NCBI GenBank assembly: GCA_937139155.1
Contig: CAKZPI010000022.1
Location: 62,001-126,000 of the forward strand
DNA: 64,000 bases
Direction of reading: 5' to 3'
Source of the DNA: an uncultured Flavobacteriales bacterium
GTDB taxonomy: Bacteria; Bacteroidota; Bacteroidia; Flavobacteriales; JBLHRE01
How positions within the stretch are numbered: position 1 is the stretch's first letter; every line of letters starts with the position of its first letter. The position numbers and the translations under genes were made by a program. The notes under the pieces are model-generated. The model saw only the letters and a list, made by a program, of their open reading frames with translations, ran no database searches and was not told the DNA's origin. Of this stretch, positions 25,121-33,400 are shown in pieces.

Positions 25121-26374
25121 TTATTCAGCGTACTTTTTAATAAGGACTGAGGCATTATGCCCTCCAAATCCGAAGGTATTGGAAATGGCCGTACGAACTG
25201 TCCTTTTTTCAGCCTTGTGGAAGGTCAAATTAAGCTTCTGGTCAATTTGTTCATCCGGATGTTCAAAATTGATGGTAGGAGGTACAATGTCATTTTGCAC
25301 AGCCAATAGGGCGGCAATTGACTCAATGGCTCCAGCAGCACCTAGAAGGTGACCTGTCATCGATTTTGAAGAGGAAATGTTCATGGAATAGGCATGATCA
25401 CCGAAAACATGCTTAATGGCTTTGGTCTCGGAAATATCGCCAAGAGGTGTTGAGGTACCGTGAACGTTTACATAATCAACCTCGTCAGGAGCCATGCCGG
25501 CATCGCTAAGGGCGTTGATCATTACGTTTTTGGCGCCTAGACCTTCTGGATGTGGGGCGGTAATATGGTGAGCATCTGCAGACATTCCACCGCCTACAAT
25601 TTCACCGTAAATCTTAGCGCCCCTTGCTTTTGCATGCTCCAATTCTTCCAAAATCAAGGCACCACCACCTTCGCCCAAAACAAAACCATCGCGGGTAGAG
25701 TCAAAGGGTCTAGAAGCGGTTTCAGGAGAATCGTTTCGGGTAGACAGGGCGTGCATGGCGTTGAAACCACCCATGCCAGCTTCATTCACGGCTGCTTCTG
25801 AACCACCAGAAATAATTACCTCAGCCTTGCCCAAACGAATGTAATTGAAGGCATCAATCAGGGCATTGGTAGAGGAAGCACAAGCGGAAACTGTGGTAAA
25901 GTTTGGCCCTCTAAATCCGTACTTAATAGAGATATGCCCAGAGGCGATATCAGCAATCATTTTGGGAATGAAGAAGGGGTTGAACCGGGGAGTACCATCC
26001 CCATTGGCAAAATTCATTGCCTCTTGAAGGAAAGTTTGAATGCCGCCGATACCAGAGCCCCAAATGACTCCGGCTCGGTCAGCATCAATCTTTTCTAGAT
26101 CAAAGCCCGCATCTTGCATAGCCTCAGCAACCACAACCATGGCGTACTGTGCATATAAATCAAGTTTTCGAGCTTCTTTCCGATCGAGATGATCTTGAAC
26201 GTTGAAACCTTTTACCTCGCAAGCAAACTGAGTTTTAAACTTGGAAGCATCAAATTGCGTAATTGGAGCCGCTCCTGACTTTCCAGCCAAAAGTGCCTCC
26301 CAAAATTCTGGAGCCGTATTCCCAATGGGGGTAAGGGCGCCAATACCTGTTACTACTACACGTCTCAACGTCAT
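25121..26374 (-). CDS. fabF: beta-ketoacyl-ACP synthase II
   Basis: A 417-residue condensing enzyme that elongates fatty acids by adding malonyl-ACP to acyl chains. The Cys-His-His triad is present as Cys165 (SACASS), His305 (NVHGTSTP) and His342 (MTGHLLGAAG), and the glycine-rich FGFGGHN loop is near the C-terminus. Length is standard. It lies eight bases after acpP, its carrier substrate, and is followed by rnc. Confidence 0.98.
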   Translation of the reverse strand: MTLRRVVVTGIGALTPIGNTAPEFWEALLAGKSGAAPITQFDASKFKTQFACEVKGFNVQDHLDRKEARKLDLYAQYAMVVVAEAMQDAGFDLEKIDADRAGVIWGSGIGGIQTFLQEAMNFANGDGTPRFNPFFIPKMIADIASGHISIKYGFRGPNFTTVSACASSTNALIDAFNYIRLGKAEVIISGGSEAAVNEAGMGGFNAMHALSTRNDSPETASRPFDSTRDGFVLGEGGGALILEELEHAKARGAKIYGEIVGGGMSADAHHITAPHPEGLGAKNVMINALSDAGMAPDEVDYVNVHGTSTPLGDISETKAIKHVFGDHAYSMNISSSKSMTGHLLGAAGAIESIAALLAVQNDIVPPTINFEHPDEQIDQKLNLTFHKAEKRTVRTAISNTFGFGGHNASVLIKKYAE

Positions 26375-26382
26375 GATCGCAA

Positions 26383-26616
26383 TTATTTTGCGTTCTCGAT
26401 GTATTCTACTGCTTGGCCTACCGTGGCAATGTTTTCAGCCTGGTCGTCTGGAATTTGAATGTCAAATTCTTTTTCGAATTCCATGATGAGTTCTACGGTA
26501 TCCAATGAGTCGGCCCCTAAATCATTGGTGAAACTTGCTTCTGGTGTAACTTCGTTTTCGTCAACACCTAACTTGTCTACAATGATCGCCTTTACTTTTG
26601 CTGCAACGTCAGACAT
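26383..26616 (-). CDS. acpP: acyl carrier protein
   Basis: A 77-residue acidic carrier protein. The phosphopantetheine attachment site is Ser37 in [11 protein letters not shown]. It carries growing acyl chains for FabF and the other fatty-acid enzymes. It is the first gene of the acpP-fabF-rnc cluster; a TTTCTTTG element (26645-26652, minus), one mismatch from the -7 consensus, lies about 30 bases upstream in the divergent gap before purN. Confidence 0.98.
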   Translation of the reverse strand: MSDVAAKVKAIIVDKLGVDENEVTPEASFTNDLGADSLDTVELIMEFEKEFDIQIPDDQAENIATVGQAVEYIENAK

Positions 26617-26847
26617 AGGATGAGATTTAATGTTAATTGAGGTGCAAAGAAAGAAATAAATTGACTTATCCGCAATTTACTTGAAAGGTTCTGAAATTAT
26701 CTTCTAAACCGCGTCCTCTTTCCCTCGGGTTTGTATCTATGATTATAGGTAGACCAATAAAGGGTATTTTACCATTCCCTCCAAAACTTTTTTCTTTTCC
26801 TGAGAAGATTCACGTTTTTCCGAGTCTTCCTTCCTTATAGAAAGGCT

Positions 26848-26855
26848 TACTTTTG
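26848..26855 (+). promoter_or_regulatory. -7 box for purN (TACTTTTG)
   Basis: TACTTTTG matches TAnnTTTG fully and lies 18 bases before the purN ATG at 26874. It overlaps an alternative upstream TTG start, which argues for the ATG. No clear -33 element is seen at the usual distance. Confidence 0.6.
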
Positions 26856-26873
26856 CCGGCTCAAAAGGAGACC

Positions 26874-27443
26874 ATGAAGAGGTTAGCAATTTTTGGTTCT
26901 GGCACGGGGTCGAATGCCCGGGCCATTCTAGAGCATTTCCAAAATCATAAGGAGGTTGAAATCGTACTGGTGGCATCCAATAAAGAAGAGGCGGGGATTT
27001 TAAATCATGCCCTAGACTTCGGGGTGGAGACTCTTTTGCTTACCAAATCCGACCTTCATTCCGGCGCAAGCCTAAGATACTTGAAGGCCAAAGGGGTTAA
27101 CTTCATCATTCTAGCCGGGTACCTCTGGCTGATTCCGGAGGAAATGATCGAGGCTTTCCCGAATCGAATCATAAACATTCACCCTGCCCTTTTGCCCAAT
27201 TTTGGAGGGAAAGGCATGTACGGTAAGCATGTGCACCGTGCGGTATCTGAGTCAGGGGCAGACAAAACGGGAATCACCATTCATTTTGTGAATAAGGAGT
27301 ACGACAAAGGGGAGGTCATTGCTCAGTATTCAGTTGAAATTGAGCCAGGTGAGTCTCCTGAAACCATTGAGGAAAAAGTTCGTAAACTTGAACTTAAACA
27401 CTACCCCAACTGCATTGGAAACACAGTAAAAGCATCGCTATGA
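26874..27443 (+). CDS. purN: phosphoribosylglycinamide formyltransferase
   Basis: A 189-residue enzyme that transfers the formyl group of 10-formyl-THF to GAR in purine synthesis. It begins MKRLAIFGSGTGSN, the family's usual phosphate-binding start; the folate-site region contains GYLWLIPEEMI, INIHPALLP and the catalytic Asp in GADKTG. ATG 26874 is chosen over a TTG seven codons upstream because AAGGAG sits just before it, the -7 box overlaps the TTG, and family alignments start here. Its stop overlaps marC by four bases, so the two are coupled. Confidence 0.96.
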   Translation: MKRLAIFGSGTGSNARAILEHFQNHKEVEIVLVASNKEEAGILNHALDFGVETLLLTKSDLHSGASLRYLKAKGVNFIILAGYLWLIPEEMIEAFPNRIINIHPALLPNFGGKGMYGKHVHRAVSESGADKTGITIHFVNKEYDKGEVIAQYSVEIEPGESPETIEEKVRKLELKHYPNCIGNTVKASL

Positions 27444-28021
27444 AATTCAATTGGTCAGAAGTTTTAACCGCTACCATGGTACTCTTTGCCGTGATTGACA
27501 TCATTGGAGCCCTTCCTATTATTCTTGAAATCAAAAGGAGAGCAGGCAATATTAAACCCCTACGCACCACCTTGGTAGCCCTGGGTATCATGGTCTCTTT
27601 CCTTTTCCTTGGGGAATCTATTCTTAAGGTAATTGGTATCGAGGTGAACTCTTTTGCCGTTGCAGGTAGCTTTGTGCTCTTCGCCATGGCCATGGAGATG
27701 ATTCTTGGCATTCAAATTTTTAAAGACGATGGTTCTTCCCCGAAAACAGCTTCCATTGTACCCCTCGCCTTTCCAATTATTGCCGGGGCGGGTACTATGA
27801 CTTCCTTGGTTTCGCTCAGGGCGGAATATGCCTTCGTAAACATTGTGGTGGCCATAGCCATTAATTTGATGATTGTTTTTGTGGTGTTGAAAGCTACGGG
27901 CTGGCTTGAAAAATTATTAGGTCCTACAGGAATAGCTGTGGTTAGAAAAGTTTTCGGAATCATTCTATTGGCCATTGCCGTGAAGCTGTTTAGTACCAAT
28001 ATTAAAGAACTCTTTGTTTAG
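27440..28021 (+). CDS. marC: MarC family integral membrane protein
   Basis: A 193-residue protein with six hydrophobic segments and the MarC layout: WSEVLTATMVLFAVIDIIGALP at the start, an AGSFVLFAMAMEMILG segment in the middle, and PLAFPIIAGAGTMTS, the family's conserved Pro-Gly-rich loop. MarC proteins are inner-membrane proteins with no firmly established substrate; the old antibiotic-resistance name was not supported by later work. It is coupled to purN by an ATGA overlap and precedes rnhA by nine bases. Confidence 0.92.
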   Translation: MKFNWSEVLTATMVLFAVIDIIGALPIILEIKRRAGNIKPLRTTLVALGIMVSFLFLGESILKVIGIEVNSFAVAGSFVLFAMAMEMILGIQIFKDDGSSPKTASIVPLAFPIIAGAGTMTSLVSLRAEYAFVNIVVAIAINLMIVFVVLKATGWLEKLLGPTGIAVVRKVFGIILLAIAVKLFSTNIKELFV

Positions 28022-28030
28022 GTCATTTGC

Positions 28031-28489
28031 ATGAGGATTGAAATGTTTACGGATGGAGCGGCAAAAGGAAACCCGGGTCCGGGCGGCTATGGGGTAATTC
28101 TTAGAGCGGGGCCTTACGAAAAAGAGTTTTCTGAAGGTTTTCGGAAAACCACCAACAATAGAATGGAACTCCTGGCTGTGATTGTGGGCTTGGAGGCCTT
28201 GAAGAAAGAAGGGAATGAGGTTTTGGTTACTTCCGACTCTAAATATGTGATTGACTCGGTTCAGAAAGGCTGGGTTTTTGGATGGGAGAAAAAGAGCTTT
28301 AAGGGAAAGAAAAATCCAGACCTTTGGATGCGCTTTTTGAAAGTTTACCGCAAGCATACTGTGAGGTTCAAATGGGTGAAGGGGCATAATAACCACCCTG
28401 AAAATGAGCGTTGCGACGCGCTTGCCGTTGAAGCCGCCGAAAGCCCAAACCTGAAAATTGATCATGCTTACGAGGCCCAGGCAAATTGA
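28031..28489 (+). CDS. rnhA: ribonuclease HI
   Basis: A 152-residue enzyme that cuts the RNA strand of RNA-DNA hybrids. The four catalytic acidic residues are Asp8 (FTDGAAKGNPG), Glu46 (NNRMELLAV), Asp69 (TSDSKYV) and Asp129 (ENERCDALA), with the catalytic-loop His119 in KGHNNHP. Length is normal and the basic protrusion (VFGWEKKSFKGKK) is present. It is the last gene of the purN-marC-rnhA run. Confidence 0.97.
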   Translation: MRIEMFTDGAAKGNPGPGGYGVILRAGPYEKEFSEGFRKTTNNRMELLAVIVGLEALKKEGNEVLVTSDSKYVIDSVQKGWVFGWEKKSFKGKKNPDLWMRFLKVYRKHTVRFKWVKGHNNHPENERCDALAVEAAESPNLKIDHAYEAQAN

Positions 28490-28514
28490 GTACCTTTAGG
28501 GAAACTTCTTTTCA

Positions 28515-28727
28515 ATGAAATCTTTAAGCCTAGCCTTAAGCTTGGTAGCTGCCTTGACCTGGGCCTGCCAAAATGATGACTGCTCAAGCAAGTCTCCTTC
28601 TCCTGATTGCATTTGTACCATGGACTATAACCCCGTTTGCGGATGCGATGATGTGACCTATAGCAACGCTTGCATGGCTGAATGCCACGGCATAGAAGAG
28701 TATACTCAAGGGGCTTGTGCTAATTAA
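28515..28727 (+). CDS. small Kazal-type protease-inhibitor lipoprotein
   Basis: A 70-residue protein, too short for many gene callers but convincing. A lipoprotein signal peptide ends in LTWAC (Cys18). The rest is a single Kazal domain: [20 protein letters not shown], then ACMAECHGI and a final GAC, with the six-cysteine spacing of the family. Bacterial Kazal lipoproteins are thought to inhibit serine proteases at the cell surface; the target here is unknown. A TACCTTTA element at 28491-28498 resembles a -7 box. Its stop directly abuts the stop of the convergent quinoprotein gene. Confidence 0.85.
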   Translation: MKSLSLALSLVAALTWACQNDDCSSKSPSPDCICTMDYNPVCGCDDVTYSNACMAECHGIEEYTQGACAN

Positions 28728-29834
28728 TTAACGAGGCGAAATTTTCACAATGGAATGAGTGCCTGGATCGGTGTTTCCCCAGGACCTTCCATTGGTGGCC
28801 AAATAAAGGTTCCCTTCAGGGTCAGAGCATATGTCTCGAATTCGGCCAAAATCACCTTTGAAGTAGGATTGAGAAGATTCAATACTCCTCCCATCTTTGC
28901 TCAAGCTCAGGGCCACCACCATCTTCTCTTTAAGAACGGCCATGAGAATTTTACCTTCAAAGGCCTTCAAAGTAGCGTGCTCGTAAAAATGTATATCTGA
29001 CACGGCTAAGGTGGGGGTCCAGGCTTTTAAGGGCTCAATCACTTCTTCCTCTGAACAAAACTTCTTTTCCCGACCTTTGTCACAGAAGCCATGAACCTCT
29101 GGCCAGCCATAGTTTTTTCCCTTTAAAATCAAATTGAATTCATCATCGGTATCCGGACCATGTTCAGAGCTGTAAACCTTACCGTTGGGGTGAAGCAAAA
29201 GGCCCTGGGCATTCCGATGGCCCCAAGAATAAACAAAAGAGCCGGGAATAGGATTGTCTGAAGGAATGCTTCCATTTGGGCTTATCCTTAATATTTTCCC
29301 GCTTAAAGCGGAAAGATCTTGAGCCGAATTCTGGTCTTGGGCATCACCAGTAGTCATCAATAAACTGCCATCATTTAAAAATAGAAGCCTTGACCCGTCA
29401 TGGGTAGTGTTCCCAGGAATGTCGTTTATGAGAATCCGTCCGTTTTCCAAATTGCGCCCATTGTATTCATACCGAACCAAACGCTCCCTTATTTTGCCGG
29501 ATCCTCGATAGGTGTAAACCAAAAACACCCAAGGGTTTTCTTGAAAATCAGGATAAAGGGCCATTCCTAACAAGCCTGATTCAGCCCTTTGGTGAACCAC
29601 CCCGCTCAGGTCAAGAATTTCGGTTTTTCTGCCAGATTCTGGGTGAATTCGGCTTACGATTCCATGTCTTTCGGTAATCCATAAATGGTCATCTGGGCCC
29701 CAAAGGATTTCCCAAGGGACGTTCAAATTGTCTATAAGGGTTTGGGTTTTGAAGGGCAAGGCCTCAGAATCAGGGTGTGACCTTGAAGAGCAAGAGAGGA
29801 AAAAACTCAAGAGTAGAAAACTGAAAATGCGCAT
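28728..29834 (-). CDS. PQQ-dependent soluble aldose dehydrogenase-like lipoprotein
   Basis: A 368-residue protein with a lipoprotein signal peptide (lipobox FFLSC). The mature part is the six-bladed GSDH beta-propeller of soluble glucose/aldose-sugar dehydrogenases such as E. coli YliI. Family hallmarks are ESGLLGMALYPDF, NTTHDGSRLLFLNDGSL, GKILRISPNG, SWGHRNAQGL and SSEHGPDTDDEFN, which include the cofactor-site histidine and arginines. It would oxidise sugars in the periplasm with PQQ. No PQQ synthesis genes lie in the window, so the cofactor would come from elsewhere in the genome or from outside. Confidence 0.9.
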   Translation of the reverse strand: MRIFSFLLLSFFLSCSSRSHPDSEALPFKTQTLIDNLNVPWEILWGPDDHLWITERHGIVSRIHPESGRKTEILDLSGVVHQRAESGLLGMALYPDFQENPWVFLVYTYRGSGKIRERLVRYEYNGRNLENGRILINDIPGNTTHDGSRLLFLNDGSLLMTTGDAQDQNSAQDLSALSGKILRISPNGSIPSDNPIPGSFVYSWGHRNAQGLLLHPNGKVYSSEHGPDTDDEFNLILKGKNYGWPEVHGFCDKGREKKFCSEEEVIEPLKAWTPTLAVSDIHFYEHATLKAFEGKILMAVLKEKMVVALSLSKDGRSIESSQSYFKGDFGRIRDICSDPEGNLYLATNGRSWGNTDPGTHSIVKISPR

Positions 29835-29889
29835 CGCAAATTTGATTTTCCACTAAGATAAATCGATTTTTCAAGCTGAGTTCTCCGTT

Positions 29890-29897
29890 TATCTTTG
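29890..29897 (+). promoter_or_regulatory. -7 box for the RidA gene (TATCTTTG)
   Basis: TATCTTTG fits TAnnTTTG fully, 16 bases before the RidA ATG. Nineteen bases upstream there is a TTTT (29867-29870) in place of TTTG. Confidence 0.6.
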
Positions 29898-29913
29898 CCA
29901 AAAGAAATTTATC

Positions 29914-30330
29914 ATGGACCGTAAGAAATTTGAATCAACCAAGGCCCCTGAACCGGTAGGCCTTTATCCACATGCTAGACAAGTAGGAAACCTTTTATTT
30001 TTAAGTGGGGTGGGACCGCGTCAACGAGGAACCAAAGATATTCCAGGTGTGGAATTGGACGAAAATGGAAAAATCATTTCTTACGACATTGAGGCCCAGT
30101 GTCATTCGGTCTTCGGAAACATTCGCGCCATATTAGAAGAGGCAGGTTCTTCATGGGATAATATCATAGATGTGACGGTATTCTTAACCAATATGGATGA
30201 TGATTTTAAAACCTATAACCGGGTTTATGCAGAGTACTTTAAAGACAATCAACCTTGTAGAACTACTCTGGAAATCAACAAATTACCTACGCCAATTGCC
30301 ATTGAATTAAAGGTTATTGCAATTATTTAA
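29914..30330 (+). CDS. RidA family deaminase
   Basis: A 138-residue protein of the RidA/YjgF/UK114 family, which hydrolyses reactive enamines or imines and related enaminoacids. The family arginine is Arg116 in PCRTTLEI, and the core runs from PHARQVGNLLFLSG to the C-terminal PTPIAIELKVIAI. The GVGPRQRGTKDIPG insertion and the PHARQVG stretch resemble the 2-aminomuconate-deaminase-like branch, which acts in kynurenine and aromatic breakdown, but no other gene of that pathway is present here, so only the family is certain. Confidence 0.9.
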   Translation: MDRKKFESTKAPEPVGLYPHARQVGNLLFLSGVGPRQRGTKDIPGVELDENGKIISYDIEAQCHSVFGNIRAILEEAGSSWDNIIDVTVFLTNMDDDFKTYNRVYAEYFKDNQPCRTTLEINKLPTPIAIELKVIAII

Positions 30331-30349
30331 TCATTTTGTAAAAATGATT
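30329..30349. other. perfect AT-rich inverted repeat after the RidA gene
   Basis: AATCATTTT and AAAATGATT pair perfectly over nine bases around a GTA loop, overlapping the RidA stop codon. There is no T tract after it on the plus strand, so it may be a weak terminator, an mRNA 3' stem or a protein-binding site near the next promoter. Confidence 0.5.
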
Positions 30350-30362
30350 TGAATCAGTTTCC

Positions 30363-30370
30363 TATCTTTG
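30363..30370 (+). promoter_or_regulatory. -7 box for the first giant adhesin gene (TATCTTTG)
   Basis: TATCTTTG matches TAnnTTTG fully, 40 bases ahead of the TTG start. A TTTG at 30335-30338 lies 24 bases upstream, longer than the usual spacer, so the -33 element is uncertain. Confidence 0.55.
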
Positions 30371-30396
30371 AGAAGCTATATTGCCAGAAAGTAAAG

Positions 30397-30404
30397 AAGG
30401 AGGT
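30397..30404 (+). promoter_or_regulatory. strong ribosome-binding site that fixes the TTG start at 30410
   Basis: AAGGAGGT, a full Shine-Dalgarno match, lies five bases before TTG 30410. Good Shine-Dalgarno sequences are rare in this window, so this one supports the TTG start and suggests deliberate expression of the giant protein. Confidence 0.75.
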
Positions 30405-30409
30405 AGAAA

Positions 30410-33400
30410 TTGAACGTAAGAGGCTGGTATACTGTCATATTTCTTAGCATCGCAGCTTTGGTTTTTCCGAAGTTTGGTTTTGCTCAATCTACCTGTGACC
30501 CTTCCACACCCTCATTTATAGTTGATCTCACGGACAATCCGGATTCTCTTTGGTTTAGCCCTTCTGTTTCAAGAGATGGAAACTGCTGCTCAACATCCAA
30601 CCCAGATCAATGCATTGAGTTTTTGGTAAGCTTAGGGCCTACGGCTACGGGCTTGAATTTTTACATCCATTCAGGAGCCAACCCAGGAGGGGCATTGTAT
30701 TACCAAATTGATTGCGGCCTTGACCAACCCGTAGGTCAGGGCATCTGCCTTCCAGGAGATAGCACTTATCGAATTACGTTTTGCAAGCCGGGGGCCAACC
30801 AAAATGTATACAGCGTTCAATCCATTTCAGGGGTCACCACTCAGTCAACTACTTTTTATGAAGGCTGCGAAGGTCTTCTAACCACCCAAGGTCTTGTAGA
30901 TTCAACCATCGTTTGGAGGTCGATTTCACCAGGAGCATCAGGAGCATATAACTTTATGCTTTCCTGTGATTCCGCTTGCGATTCAAGCCAGGTTACAAGT
31001 CAAGGGGTAGGGCCAGGAACCTATTATTTCGAAGTTTCAGGAGCTTCTAAATTGAGCTGTGATTCAGGGAAAATATTGGTGGATACTGCCGTTGTAACCG
31101 TGCTTCCAGGTCCAAAGCTGCTTAACCTTCAGCCCAGTTATAATTGTGCGGCCCAAACCTATTCATTAGACTTTACGAGCAAAGGAGGAGACCGGCCCTT
31201 TCAGTTTTCCCTTGATTCTGGACAAACCTGGCAAGTTGATTCTAGTTATCTTGGCTTAACGCCTGGAACCTATAACCTGCGAATTCAAAACAGCTCAGGC
31301 TGTGATTATGACACAAGTTTTTACCTAAAGCCCGCCCAAGCATTGGTGATTGATTCCATTTATCGAGACCCGCCATCTTGCGGTCTATACAATGGAGTGC
31401 TAAAAATATTTGCTCAAGGAGAAAGGCCCTTTACGTTTCGCATTAATGGGGGGCCTTACCAAACAGATTCGGTTTTTACAGGCTTGGGGCCAGGCTCATA
31501 CCAAATCCAGGTAAGAGACTCATTGGGCTGCACCCAGCAAATCTCGGTCTCCTTGTCAAACCAAGCCAGTCCGGTTTTGAGCATAAACCAAATCAACAAC
31601 CCTTCTTGCAACAATTCAGACGGAAGCATTCAAGTTCAAGCCACAGGGGCGGCACCTCCTTTTGAGTTTGCCATTCGTACGCCTTCCGGCGGAAGCCTAA
31701 ATTTTCAAAGCGATTCTTTGTTTACCAACCTAGGAGCAGGAACTTATACCTTAATTGTTCGAGATACCAATTCATGTTATGACAGCACCACCTATAGCCT
31801 TACCGAGGTTAATGATTTGGTAATTACGAGCATTCAAAGCAATGCTCCTGGCTGTAGCCAATCCAACGGAAGTTTGGCCATATTTACCTCAGGAGGCCAA
31901 TCTCCACTTGTGTTTTCCATAGATAGTGGGGGGAGTTTTCAAAGCTCAAACAATTTCCAAAACCTTGGGGCTGGCACGTATCATATTTTAGTAAAAGACC
32001 AAAAGGGCTGTACACGTTATCAAAGTTTCCAATTGAATGAGCCACTTGGTCCGGGAATAGACCTCATTGAAAGTAAGGACGCAAATTGCGACCAGAACAA
32101 TGGAAGCCTTAGAATTTACGCTTCGGGCGGAAAGCCACCTTATGCCATTTCCATTGACGGAGGACTCACCTATGATTCAACCACCATTCACTCAAACCTT
32201 GCTCCGGGAACTTACCCAATTGTGGTGGTAGATCAAGACTCTTGCAAGGCCATTGATACGGTTAGAATCTCGGCCCTGACCAAGCCTGAGATCACAGAGA
32301 TTGACCTTAATCCAGCCGCTTGCTCAAGCGTTAAGGGCAGCATTGGCATATCGGCCATAGGGCTTAAGCCCTTGCTTTACTCCATTGATGGAGGAGTGAG
32401 CTTTACCCCGGATTCCTTATTCCAAAACTTAGACCCTGGAAACTATCAAGTTCAGATTCAAGACTCGGTTGGCTGCATAATTGACACCAATGTTTTCTTA
32501 GACAACCTCGGGCTGGGCCAGATTGATTCCGTGCATTTTACCCATGAAATCTGCGATGGCTCGAATGGAAGCATTACGATTTTTCCAAGTGGAGATGGAC
32601 AAGGGTTGAGCTTTAGCATAGATGGAGGAAGCTCCTACCAATCAGATTCTGCCTTTACTAACCTCAGCGCCGGAGCCTATACCTTAATTGTATTGCATAG
32701 CTCAGGCTGCTCGGATACTAGCCAAGTCGTCCTTCAAGACATTCCAGGGCCTTCTATTTCAGCCGTTCAAACTCAAGACGCCAATTGCGGAATGGACAAT
32801 GGATCCGCCAATGTTCAGGTTCAAAGCGGAAGCCCTCCTTTTCTTTTTAATTTTAATGGAGGAGGTTTTCAACCAAGCTCAAGCCAGGCCGGACTTAGTG
32901 ATGGAACCTATTGGGTGGTGGTAAAAGACCAAAACCAGTGCCTGGATTCAGTACAATTTACCATTTTAAGAAGCCCTGATTTGAGCTTTGATACCATTCT
33001 TGTTCAACCCGCCCTTTGCGTGAACAATACAGGAAGCATTGAGATTTTTATGCAAGGCGGGCAAGCTCCCTTTCAGTACAGCATTGACGGGGGGAGCAAT
33101 TATCAGGCAGGAAACCTATTTTCAAACCTATCATCAGGAAGCTATCCGATACAAGTGCTTGATCAAGCCGGGTGTTTAAGGGATAGCCTTGTGGTTCTTG
33201 ATTTTCTAGCCTCACCGATTATTGATAGCATGAACCTGACCTCAAGCTCCTGTTCAGGAAATTCAGGATCAGCCGAGATTTTCGCCCAAGGAAATGGCCC
33301 CCTGCTTTTTAGTTTGAATGGTGGCTCTCAGCAAGGCTCAGGGATTTTCACCAATCTTTCTCCCGGGTTGTATGCCCTTGAGGTGACCGATACCAATGGA

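Noticed and set aside
26853..26873. Upstream TTG start for purN
   Set aside because: It would start inside the -7 box and add seven residues before the standard N-terminus; the ATG at 26874 has AAGGAG next to it.
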